Below, piece after piece: positions 33,601-41,141 of a stretch of DNA of 64,000 bases; within the stretch, counting starts at the first letter, position 1; the number at the start of each line of letters is the position of its first letter. The stretch lies in contig NC_069660.1 in NCBI RefSeq assembly GCF_027244095.1, positions 285,160,863 to 285,224,862 on the forward strand. The letters are read 5' to 3'. The position numbers were made by a program, and so were the translations under genes. The stretch comes from Hemicordylus capensis (lineage: Eukaryota; Chordata; Lepidosauria; Squamata; Cordylidae). The notes beneath the pieces were generated by a model. That model was not told the origin of the DNA and did no database searches. It saw nothing but the letters and a program-made list of their open reading frames with translations.

Positions 33601-35391
33601 AAACATGGCACATACATCAGCTAGCAATTGCTGAATAACTCCTGTGTTAACTTCCTCTCTTTTTTGATGCTTAGAAAATCATAAAGCTGACAACTTATAT
33701 CCATAAAGTTCTGGGCATTCAATACTTGGTCAGTGTTCCCTGACTTGATTCTATGGTTACTGTTCCAGGTGAGACGGGAGAAAAGGTGGAAACTGAGATG
33801 CACTGTGAGATAGTAAGTGAGGGCTCTGAAACAAAAGAAGAAATGGGAGAAGCTACAACAGCAACAGAGATAGGTATGTTGACAGAAGTAAAGGACTAAG
33901 ATATTAAGAGCTCGAAAAGCTGTATTCATAACCTTTCATCAACCATTCCTGGCTTGCTCCTGCCTTACTCCAATTAAAGAAGGTGTTCATACAGTATTTT
34001 GCAGCTGATGCCTGCTTGTGCATCCACTTTGGTTTTATGTAAAGGCCCAACTAGTAAGAAAGATGGAGCTGTGTGTTTAAACCCAGGTTTACTCTAACTG
34101 CATCTAAAGGGGATTGTCTGGGTTGGGGTTCTTAAAATGGTAATAGGGGCACAGGAGGGGGGAGCCTGCCCCCCTCTTACCTCCCTGTAGTTCCTCTCAG
34201 AATGTACTTTCTCCTCTGCTTTACTCGCTTTTGGTATTGGAAGCATAGCTCATGAGTAAAGTACTTGGAAGGGGGGAAATTGCAGCAGCAAGACACAGGT
34301 GAGTAAAAGTTTAGCTTAGTCTGTGCACCTCTTTTGCTGTTAATCAGATCCCAAAACACAAATAAGGGCAGTCGTGGAATCCTTTCCCCGTTAATCAGAT
34401 CCCTGCTTTAAATAATATTCAATCTGCCACCCTCCCATCTAACTTGCTCTTAAGTCTTTTCTGCAGTAGATGACCTAATTGAAAATGATAGGTTTTAAAG
34501 GAAGTAACCTTGGAAAATTAACCCAGGCTTAATTAAGCATGTTTAATCCCATAGTTACTATTTGCCAAACATGTAGAATTAACTATCAGATTACTATCAT
34601 GGCTCTGGGATTCCTTGCCCCCACTGTACTCTTGCTGTTGGCAGTGAGGATTGGGATGGACAGACGTTGAGAAGCTCACTCACATGGTTATCTGGCGGAC
34701 AAAACAAAGTACAGGCCAACTGAAGACAAAAAAGCAGATTAAAAAGGAGGGCAAAAGGGTTCGTCACTCAAGCCAGATCTATGATTACAGCTAGAGTACC
34801 ACTCTAATTTCCATCAATCTCATTCTAAGGTAGATATTTCCTTTCTGTGAAACTGAAGGCCTCATGCTAACTTGACTGGAAGCTGAAGATTAAAATGCAA
34901 ATAAACTATACACCAAAGTAGTTATATAAATAGGGTGAACAAAGTTTTATTTTGTGGTGATGATTTATAAAGGATACTACTGATGGTCAACTGAAAATTG
35001 GGTAAGTTAAAGGGAGAAAGCTTTCCCTCTTATTTTAGAGCTCAAAATGCTCTTATCTCTGAAACCTGTCTGTTAAAATATAAACTCTGCATCCTTGTTC
35101 TCATTGATTCCTGCTGTTGCAACATAACAATGCCAAAGTGCTGAATCAGTCATTAACTTACAAAAGATCATACACTTATATTTAGCTGAGAGCAAAGCTG
35201 CTAGCTGAGATCACAATCTTTCAAGTAAGTTGGGTATTTGTTTGGTATTCTGACATGCTAAATACTAGAACAAATTTTGAACAATGTATTATCTAATTTA
35301 TTTCAAGCTGTTCCTAAATATAGTGTTAAAAGTCCTTATTACACTAAATTGTGTGTTTAATATTACAGAAGCTACTGATAATGAAGAGTGA
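21773..35391 (+). CDS. ERICH5: ERICH5 (glutamate-rich protein 5, C8orf47), complete, 4 coding exons
   Basis: Four exons join in phase (21773-21863, 30924-31412, 33769-33873, 35369-35391; 708 nt, 235 residues). The N-terminus MGCSSS is that of mammalian ERICH5 and fits N-myristoylation on Gly2 and palmitoylation on Cys3, so peripheral membrane attachment is likely (inference). The middle (about residues 31-193) is acidic, Pro/Ser/Thr-rich and without a recognisable fold, as expected of a disordered protein. Exon 3 encodes GETGEKVETEM, nearly identical to the human C-terminal block, then SEGSETKEE. The protein is shorter than human (about 374 residues from memory), mostly because exon 2 has fewer Glu-rich repeats. 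The start has a good context (cgccATGG) in a GC-rich first exon. RIDA and POP1 follow, as in human 8q22. The molecular function is unknown. Confidence 0.92.
21864..23282. other. ERICH5 intron 1, proximal part
   Basis: It holds a 5S-SINE head remnant at about 22693-22737 (AGACCTGGTTTTGCAGTAGC, AAGCATGAATGGTCCCC) and a minus-strand LINE-type end at 22815-22960 (TTTTATTTTATTTAACG, CTCTAGGCAATTTACAACAA). No other gene is seen. Confidence 0.5.
23283..23503 (-). mobile_element. tRNA-derived SINE, Sauria type
   Basis: On the minus strand the head reads CAGCATGGTATAGTGGTTAG, GTGCTGGACTAGGACTGGGG and GAGTTCAAATCCCCATTCAG (A and B box), then GTCACTTCTCTCTCAGCCTA, and the tail GGGCTCCTTGGAGGTAAAGC. At least six copies are in the window. 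Confidence 0.85.
24024..24270 (-). repeat. LINE-type 3' end repeat, same family as 12713 (diverged)
   Basis: The reversed tail (TATACTGCTTTTCAACAACA, AAAGCGGTTTACTTAGATAT) is followed by ACACCAGCAACAGCCACTGG and AAAAAGGTGCCTCTGCTGTT, as in the other copies. Confidence 0.65.
24271..25591. other. ERICH5 intron 1, unassigned stretch
   Basis: No gene or clear repeat was recognised; AT-rich with short open frames only. Confidence 0.4.
25592..25893 (+). mobile_element. L2-type LINE 3' end
   Basis: It encodes the worn C-terminus (GGCTGCCCCAGGGCTTTGGA, AATGCACTTCCTGTCC) followed by TTTTCAGGCTTTTAATTAAC and a 3' end GTGTATACCACCTAGATAG, AATAAATACA. It matches the layout of the copies at 29612 and 55290. 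Confidence 0.65.
25900..26192 (-). repeat. LINE-type 3' end repeat with internal (AG)n and (GAAT)n
   Basis: ATATACTGCTTTTCAACAGA opens it, and AAAAAGGTGCCTCTTTGCCC and AGTTAGCAGGGG close it. Between them are an AG run (25946-25970) and about nine GAAT units (25974-26010), presumably expanded from its tail. Confidence 0.7.
26193..27194. other. ERICH5 intron 1, unassigned stretch
   Basis: No gene or repeat family recognised. A purine-rich low-complexity part lies near 26620-26770. Confidence 0.4.
27195..27894. mobile_element. hAT-like MITE (TAGGGATGTGCAC ends) containing a Sauria-type SINE
   Basis: The left end is TAGGGATGTGCACGGACT and the right end is CGTGCACACGCCTA. The interior is GC-richer with CACTCCTTTCAGCTTCCTCC and the inverse GCAGGAAGCTGAATGGAGCG, so it folds back. 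The SINE at 27262-27470 splits the left part. The related copy at 38885 has a near-perfect 8-bp target duplication, which points to hAT. Confidence 0.7.
27262..27470 (+). mobile_element. tRNA-derived SINE, Sauria type, nested in a MITE
   Basis: GAGAGCCAGCGTGGTGTAAT, GGTTAGAGTGCTGGACTAGG and GAGTTCAAATCCCCATTCAG form the head; GGGCTCCTTGGAGGAAGAGC and GGGATATAAAT form the tail. It is nearly full length and little diverged. Confidence 0.88.
27895..28412. other. ERICH5 intron 1, unassigned stretch
   Basis: AT-rich, no gene or repeat recognised. Confidence 0.4.
28413..28708 (-). mobile_element. 5S-rRNA-derived SINE, near full length
   Basis: AGAACATAGGAAGCTGCCAT opens it (reversed tail) and GCAGACCCTGCTTAGCTAAG, CTACCACAAGACCAGCTCTC close it (reversed head). 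Confidence 0.87.
28860..28950 (+). repeat. Old 5S-rRNA-like fragment
   Basis: CTGAAATTAAGCAGGTCTGG, GTCTGACCAGTGCCTAGATG and GGAGACTGGGAAAC follow the 5S control region (AAGCTAAGCAGGGTC, GGATGGGAGACC, GGGAATACC) but lack the SINE body of the other copies. It may be an older, different 5S-derived SINE or a 5S pseudogene. Confidence 0.55.
29112..29305 (+). mobile_element. tRNA-derived SINE, Sauria type
   Basis: AGCATAGTGGTTAAGAGTGT and GAGTTCAAATCCCCATTCAA form the head; ACCACTCTGAGCTCCTTG forms the tail. More diverged than the copy at 27262. Confidence 0.82.
29341..29500 (-). mobile_element. tRNA-derived SINE with the shared CR1-like tail
   Basis: Minus strand: GAGCCATTTGCTTTCATGCA then GGTCCCAGGTTCAATCCCTG (B box), body AGGTAGGGCTGGAGAACCAC, and the tail CAGGCAGCTTCCTGTG. 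Same type as 3172. Confidence 0.7.
29612..29910 (+). mobile_element. L2-type LINE 3' end
   Basis: AAAGCCCTTAAGGGCTTGGG, GTATTTGAGAGAACACCGCC and CTGGAATTCACTTCCTAATG give the worn L2 C-terminus (GLGPRYLREH). It ends with TTGTAAACCACCCAGGGAC and an A-rich tail. Confidence 0.7.
30106..30370 (+). repeat. LINE-type 3' end repeat with AAT tail
   Basis: GGGCAAAGAGGCACCTTTTA, GAGAGTAACTGGCCATATCC and GAGCCATTTTTGGAAGGGCG, then GGTATAGAAATTGAATT and an (AAT)n tail. Close to the copy at 12713. Confidence 0.75.
30632..30667. repeat. (GT)n microsatellite
   Basis: About 17 GT units in ERICH5 intron 1. Confidence 0.95.
30688..30832 (+). mobile_element. Sauria-type SINE, 5'-truncated, just before ERICH5 exon 2
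   Basis: GCTGGGTGACTCTGGGCCAG through GGGCTCCTTGGAGGAAGAGC and GGAATATAAATG. The tRNA head is missing. The exon starts about 90 bp further on. Confidence 0.8.
30924..31412 (+). CDS. ERICH5: ERICH5 coding exon 2 (main acidic exon)
   Basis: The acceptor is ataaccag|ATGAAAAG and the donor is GAGG|GTAACA, both phase 1, with 163 codons open throughout. It starts DEKFPTTDENE and ends EEEPLTEG. A truncated SINE ends about 90 bp upstream of the acceptor. Confidence 0.9.
31413..32239. other. ERICH5 intron 2, proximal part
   Basis: No gene. Apart from a short GTATACCGCCTGAAACTG word near 31580, which looks like a worn LINE/SINE tail, nothing is recognised. Confidence 0.4.
32240..32480 (-). mobile_element. 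tRNA-derived SINE, Sauria type, with ATT tail
   Basis: The reversed (TAA)n tail and ATCCCGCTCTTCCTCCAAAG open it; CACTCTAACCACTACACCAC and GCTGGCTCG close it. Near full length. Confidence 0.86.
32483..32766. mobile_element. hAT-like MITE, right part only
   Basis: It ends GGTTCCGTGCACACCACTA, the same terminal type as 27894 and 39381. The interior is GC-rich (CGCCGGAGGGGGAAGAGCGG). The left end is not recognisable. Confidence 0.5.
32829..33074 (-). repeat. LINE-type 3' end repeat, same family as 12713
   Basis: TTCAATTTCTGTACTGCCTT and CCAAAAATGGCTCAGGGCGG open it; TTAAAAGGTGCCTCTTTGCC and AAGTTAGCAGGGG close it. Confidence 0.78.
33076..33367 (+). mobile_element. CR1 LINE 3' fragment
   Basis: GTGGTGATGGCCACTAAGTT, GGCTTTAAAAAGGCCATAAT and GGTCTGATCCAGCAAGGCTG, ending TGTTCTTATG. 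It abuts the preceding minus-strand repeat. Confidence 0.82.
33769..33873 (+). CDS. ERICH5: ERICH5 coding exon 3 (conserved C-terminal block)
   Basis: The acceptor is gttccag|GTGAGACG and the donor is AGATAG|GTATGT. With the preceding G it reads GETGEKVETEM, which is the most conserved stretch of the family. Confidence 0.92.
33874..35368. other. ERICH5 intron 3
   Basis: No repeat family or gene recognised; it appears to be mostly unique sequence. Confidence 0.45.
35369..35391 (+). CDS. ERICH5: ERICH5 terminal coding exon (micro-exon ending, EATDNEE stop)
   Basis: The acceptor is attacag|AAGCTACTG. In phase 1 it encodes EATDNEE and TGA, only 23 coding nt. The exon continues into the 3' UTR. 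Phase match and the acidic ending support it, but no transcript was seen. Confidence 0.75.
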
Positions 35392-36272
35392 ATGTTTTCT
35401 CCTGGACTTTGGTTGCTCAAGTATTAATACTTCAGTTTGAGAACTGGATTTTTAGAAAATCTTCTATGAGCTTGCTACAACTACTGAAGTACTAGCAGGG
35501 TGTAGAGGATTTTAAGGATTGTATTTTGGGAAGTCAAGTTGCCAAGATACCTCTGAGGAACTGCAAATTTAAACCTTTTATATGTCTGCCATAGAATGCC
35601 TTCTGCAAACTTTCATTCAAGAGGAACTGTGTTTCAAAATAACTTTCTGTAGAGTTAATTGGGAAGTTTTAAATTAACATGTGAAGGATAAACCAGGGTA
35701 AACTGAGGATACATGCAATTTAAATGCATGTAGACTTACCCTAGTACCATCCCAGTGTGTAAAAGTTGGCTAAGGATAATTCAGACTCTAGTAGAGATTT
35801 TGCAGCCATGAGCTGTATGGAACAATTCTTGATGCATTCTTGATACATGTTTACTGTTGAGATTAATAGTGCTGCTTTACTACAATCAAGATAGAAAAGG
35901 CAAGCTGCCATCTGTAATGATTATAATCTTCAAAACACTTGTGGAGTGGGAGCTGGTATAAAGTTAGCACTTTGCAATCACAAGATATACCATCCCTTGA
36001 CAAAGCAAACATCCTGTATACTTAATGAGAAGTGACCGATGAGCACATTAACACATACTTGCTCATTATGTGGTAACAGTGTGTTAAATAGATTAAATGT
36101 GTTTTACTCTAAAGTTGCAAATCTGTAAAATGTAAGATACTGGTCCTATTAAGGCACTGTGCATCTGACAGCCCATAGTATAGAAATATGAATTGTAACC
36201 AAATGAGTTATTGCTTCCAGTGTGCAATAGTTGGTCTTTCTGGATCACTTCTAGACTATATTTTGCAAAATA
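35392..36272 (+). other. ERICH5 3' UTR / 3' flank
   Basis: Mostly unique-looking AT-rich sequence after the stop. Candidate AATAAA signals appear at about 36408 (in the next element) and 37060; the true end cannot be chosen. Confidence 0.5.
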
Positions 36273-36703
36273 CAGGTGGCCCTCATTATCAGCAGGGGTT
36301 CCATTCTCCCCTACAACCATGGATAATACCTTGAGTGAATGAAGTGGTGGTGGTGGGGCGGCTAGGTTCCTAGAAGCTTAAGAAGAGCTTCAAAAGGCAA
36401 ATGATCAATAAAGTAGCATCCTATGTTTTCTAGGTCTCCAGCAATGCCCCTCTACCCCCAATTCTGTCAATTTCCCACACAAAATGTGGGGGAGGTTTTT
36501 AAAGGAAGAGCCACAAAATGGCTCCCTTCAGCAGAATGGTGACCGGAAATGACCTTGGTGGTCACTTCTGGCCACCTAGGAACTGCAGATAGGCAAATTT
36601 CAACTATTTTTAGAACCGCAGATAACCAGTCCAGGTGTACATGGGCCGACAGCAGATTTGCAAAACCTCAGGTGTCAGGACTGTAGATAATGAGGGCCAC
36701 CTC
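36273..36703. mobile_element. Tigger-like (pogo) DNA transposon, non-autonomous
   Basis: The left end CAGGTGGCCCTCATTATCAG and right end GATAATGAGGGCCACCTC are inverted repeats of at least 17 bp, and TA flanks both ends. The interior holds GGTTCCATTCTCCCCTACAA and AACCGCAGATAACC, the Tigger style. No transposase frame. Confidence 0.82.
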
Positions 36704-38884
36704 TATACCTATACATTCTACTTGCTTTTATAAACCTATTTGATGAAAATTAGCTGATAATATATAGGAAAAACAAATCCTTCAATGTTTTTTAAATGAA
36801 GGAAGTTTTGAAGTGCACATCTTGTATAATAGAGAAGAATTTGACACACAAAGCAAGGGAACTGACAGATATTTGGAGTGTAACTTCATTGGTTGTATGG
36901 TTTAGAGAAGACTTCTGTAAACTTCAGCAGAACTGACCTTCACTCATCTTGTTCTGGACCAGGAAACCTTGAATACTTCTATCCCAGAGTACATATGATA
37001 TGGTTTGCTTCTGTGCCCCTTCAGGTAAAGTCTACAAAATGTAATCTCAAACACATTGGAATAAAGAAAACAAATGAAACTATGGAACCTGTGTGATGTG
37101 GTATAAAACTGAATATTAAGGTGATCAGGTTAACACCCTATTGGTTGATGTACAACAGTTTTATGACAAGATGTGAAATACAATCTTTCCGTAGTAACTA
37201 AAAATATTTCCAGTAATAAGTAACTTGAGAATTACACAGAACCTTTAGATTACCTAACTTGGAAGAGAGTGTACTATTACTACTTAGTGGACCATGACTT
37301 GCTAGCTCATTTTTCCTTGTCTAGGATCAATATGATAATAGTGCTCTCTACCAAAATACTGTCACTTTTCTCTTTCAAATATTGAAACTGAAGTGGACAC
37401 GTCAGCTTGCTGTTACTACAATACAAAATAGCATTGTATACTGTTATACATAGAAAGCTCTTTAATAGATGGAGGTTGTGGTGCTGCCGTGTCTCCTAGA
37501 AAAAATATCCATTGCATTTAACACATGGAAACACACACAATGTTGAAGTTGCCCATTAATTGGTGTGATGGTACTTGGTGTTAGGGTTACCACCTGGTCA
37601 GTTACGACTAACAAGGTAGAACACAGTATTTGGGCTCCAGGGTCTTTTGGAAGAATCTTAGTATTTCTCTAAATCACATGTGGTGCTAATGAAAAGCTTT
37701 TTAAAGTAGGGCTAACGTAACTCACCTTGTTCTAAAGATACAAGCAAGTTATGTAAAATACCACTACCTTCCTTGCCCTTAAGGGGCTCACTGTGAGGAA
37801 ACAGCTTGCACTAAATGTGTGTACAATGCTCAAAGCTAAACTGCAACTACTTTCCATGTTGACATCTGAGAGTAAAGTAGAGAAGTTAGGATAAATACTT
37901 CAGTGACATGTATTAGTATGACTTGCACTTAAATTACTGCAATGAGTAACAATGAAAAAAATGTCAACTTTATCAACTACTACTAGGTGAGGCCCACTGT
38001 AGACCTGGTAAAATCATTTTGCATAGATTACTTATAGGAAAGTTCAAGAAATTAAACGTAAAAATGTTTAAATGTTCCTGCAAAACAAAAGAACTCCCAA
38101 CACATCGACTGTGAAGCTAGTCTAAAAACCCCACTCTCCCTGCATCATCTCAGATGGTGTGGGGAGATTTAAGGAAGACAGAGTTTGGAATTTGTAGAAT
38201 TTCAACTTCAAACCATACTCAGTTGATGGAATAGTTACCATATATGGTAAACTTGAATCATAGTAAATTTGAATCTGAGAGATCTTCTGCTTCTCTTGGG
38301 TGTAATGCTTATAGATCTGAGTGTTAAATCTGAAGTTAATTGTATTCAGAATTTCTTCTAAAAATATAAAACACTTCCACCTTCCCCCTGTATATTCCAC
38401 TGTAAAAAGTACATTCATTCAGTGACAGGATTGTGTATGCCAAATTTGGTATCTGTAGGTATTCAAGTAGTAAGTTTTACATTGAATAAACTACTACACA
38501 CGTTGATAAGGTCCATCATTGACTGGGCAAAGCCATTTTGTGTAGATTATACTGCTTAGGAAAGTTCAAGAAATGAAATCCAGGTGGTAACAGGGGGTTA
38601 CCAGGAGGTAAATGTTATGACTGGGCTAACATTTATGGTAACTGCAATATTGGGAGTGTTTGTCCTAACCCCCAAAGATGGAGTTGGGGTCACTAGCTAA
38701 ACAATCCAATCTCACGGCAAGAGTAGATGGAGCAGCTTGTGTGGAGGAGAGTAGCTTTAAACTTAAACTCCACACATGAGCTGAGAAGCTGGCTTAAAAA
38801 CCCACTCTCCCTGCTTCTCAGCTGATATGTGGGGAGGTTTAAAGAGGAGGTGCAAAAGGTGAGAGTAGATGGAGCAGCCTGTGC
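36704..38884. other. ERICH5-RIDA intergenic stretch, no gene seen
   Basis: AT-rich. An AATAAA lies near 37060 (possible ERICH5 or antisense end). Two related words near 37980-38050 and 38505-38575 (AAGTTCAAGAAATTAAACG, AAGTTCAAGAAATGAAATC) suggest an old duplication. At 38107-38170 and 38760-38840 the block CCCACTCTCCCTGC...GTGGGGAGGTTTAA recurs. Confidence 0.45.
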
Positions 38885-39381
38885 TAGGGGTGTGCACAGA
38901 GTGCAGTCCGAATTTGGGCTGGTCTGCAGACCTGTCTGGCAGTTAGAGGCGGCATGGGGAGAGGGTGGGTGAGTGGCACCTTTAGAAATAAAGGCGCAGG
39001 TTCTTACCAGTGTGACTGCCACTCCCCGCAGCAGCGGTGCAAGCTCCATCACTCACCCGATATATCTGACCATGATGGCCGTTCAACTGGCCTCTATGCA
39101 TGTGTGGATGCCAGATGAGTGACAGAGCTGTGCTATTGCCACACATGGGCTGCTGGGAGGGGCCCTACCACAGCAGGAAGCTGCTTGGAGCAGAAGTCAT
39201 GCTGGTAAGGACCTGTGCCTTTAAAAGTGAAGGCACAGGTCCTTACTAGCATGACCACCACTCCAAGCTGCTCCCCTGGCACCACCTCAAACTGCCAGAC
39301 CAGTCTGTGGTTCGATTCGCAGTTTGGCGGACTGGTCCAAATTTGGACCACAGCTCAGCTTGCGGTCCATGCACATCCCTA
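38885..39381. mobile_element. hAT-like MITE with 8-bp target duplication
   Basis: The left end is TAGGGGTGTGCACAGAG and the right end is GGTCCATGCACATCCCTA. The flanking 8-mers are GCCTGTGC and GACTGTGC (7 of 8). The interior folds back (AAGGCGCAGGTTCTTACCAG against GTGAAGGCACAGGTCCTTAC in several arrangements). Confidence 0.78.
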
Positions 39382-39398
39382 GACTGTGCCTCTCATAA

Positions 39399-40002
39399 TC
39401 CATATATTTAATTCTGGTAAACGTGCCTGTGGGGATGTGTCCCGGCAACCCAGCTGATTGGCTGGGTGGCAGATGCACCTGATTGGTCGATGCACATGCC
39501 AATGGCGGTGGCGGCCAGCCTGCTGGGACTCGCTGGCACTGGGAGACCAGTGGCGGGCTGCAGAACCAGTACTTGGTCCGGCCCAGCTGTGACACTGCGG
39601 TGACGGCGGCCAGTGGCGGGCCACAGAACTGGTACTCAGCCCAGTGGCGGGCCTGCAGGCCCGGCTGCGGCGGCAAGGCTGTGGTGATGGCGAGCCAGCC
39701 TGCTAGGACTGGCTGGCACTGGGAGGCAAGCGGCGGCCGCGGAAGCAAGTGGCAGGCCGCGGAGCCGGTACTTGGCCCAGCGGCGAGCCTGGCTCGCCCG
39801 TGGAGGCCAGGCAGTGGCGGGCCCGGCTCACCCGTGGAGGCCAGGCGGCGGTGGCAGGCCCAGCCTGCCCGTGGAGGCCAGGTGCCTGTGGCAGGCCGGG
39901 GCGGGAGGGAACCGGGCAGCAAAACTTCCCTGTTCACCACCCGGGAGGAGGAGCGGGGGCAGCAGGGCCCTTTTTGGCCGCCGGTAATTCAGAGGCTATT
40001 AG
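39399..40002. mobile_element. Helitron-like element, GC-rich interior, copy 1
   Basis: It starts TCCATATATTTAATTCTGG after an A and shares CCCAGCTGATTGGCTGGG, GGCAGATGCACCTGATTGG with the copy at 51137. It probably ends near CCGCCGGTAATTCAGAGG and CTATTAG. The 500 bp interior is GC-rich with imperfect internal repeats (GCCCGTGGAGGCCAGG). The right end is less certain than in copy 2. Confidence 0.55.
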
Positions 40003-41078
40003 ACTACAGTTAGGGGTCACTGAATCATCTCAAGAGACTTTTGCACCATGGATATGGTAATGAACTTACAAAGCAGAGTCCTGAACAGAGGGGAAACAAA
40101 AACTCAAAGCTGGTGTGGATTCTTGGCTATGTTTAGCCCCAAACCATAGTTCTATATTGCCTTAAAAAAAAAAAGTCAGGAAAACTCTTTAAACTGTTTG
40201 TAGTTATGGTATCTCCCATGCTTGATTTATTTGAGTAAGTGAGTCCTATAGTAGTAACACAAAGCTGCAGATGTATTATTGAATCAACTCACAAGTTTAC
40301 AGGTTGACCATAACTACTGAACCTCTGCCCTTTAATTCAATGAAGCATGGATACATGGCATGAATAGCATACTTCAAGAAAAGATTTGGCCTACAAATGT
40401 TACATTTCAAGTAACTGATTTATTTCCCCCCAAGAGGCTAAAGAAAAATCAAGCTATCTTCCCAGCAGGTAATGAAATGATTTGAAAACATGAAACAGAA
40501 GTTAGTTCATCTCAAAAAGGGCATTCTCTTGCCATAAAGTCAGTAGCATCCAAGTGCTAGCTTAAATAGCAACAATTAATTAGAACAGGCCAAAACTCAA
40601 TTTGTTAAAGCTGAATCTACCTACATTAGATATGATCTTGTCCGTCTACCCTTCATTGTTTTTCCTTCTAAGTGTTAAGTTCCAGTTAATGTAGTGTACA
40701 AAATAACACAGTTAGAATGCTGTTATCCTAATGAAGGGTTACAGAAGTTACTGCTTGAAGCTTCCTTTTCCATATTAATTAATCATTTCACAGTCTATTT
40801 GCTACTGTACTCAAAGTATTATTTCGAGTACCAAAGTGTTTCCAAGCAACTAGCATTCCGTTCTGCAGTACATACATACCAAATCCTGCATAGGCTTAGA
40901 GCCTTCATGGCACAAGGGGGTGGGTGGGGGAAGGCAGAACAGCTCTGTACATGTGTTAAGGTCTGCCAGAAGAGCTTAGTCCGGGGACTGGCTGCCTTTG
41001 GTGAACCAAGGCCTACAAAAAGCAAGACCGAACTTGACTAATAACCCCCAGCCACTATGTTAAGTGATGTATTTATAG
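40003..41078. other. RIDA 3' flank / 3' UTR
   Basis: No repeat recognised. It probably contains the RIDA 3' UTR read leftward from 41078. Confidence 0.5.
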
Positions 41079-41141
41079 TCATGCTGAAGCATCTTGGAGG
41101 GGTCCATGGATGGCAACAGCTTCAATCTCAACTCGTGCACC
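41079..41141 (-). CDS. RIDA: RIDA coding exon 6 (last) with stop
   Basis: The acceptor is tttgcag|GGTGCACG. It encodes GARVEIEAVAIHG then PLQDASA and TGA. Candidate AATAAA signals on the minus strand lie near 40.42 and 40.22 kb, but the true polyadenylation site cannot be chosen from sequence. Confidence 0.96.
   Translation of the reverse strand, partial: GARVEIEAVAIHGPLQDASA

Noticed and set aside
39287-40060. Several overlapping frames of 103-217 codons on both strands
   Set aside because: They coexist on opposite strands in a very GC-rich repeat and begin inside MITE or Helitron-like ends; this is stop-poor composition, not coding sequence.
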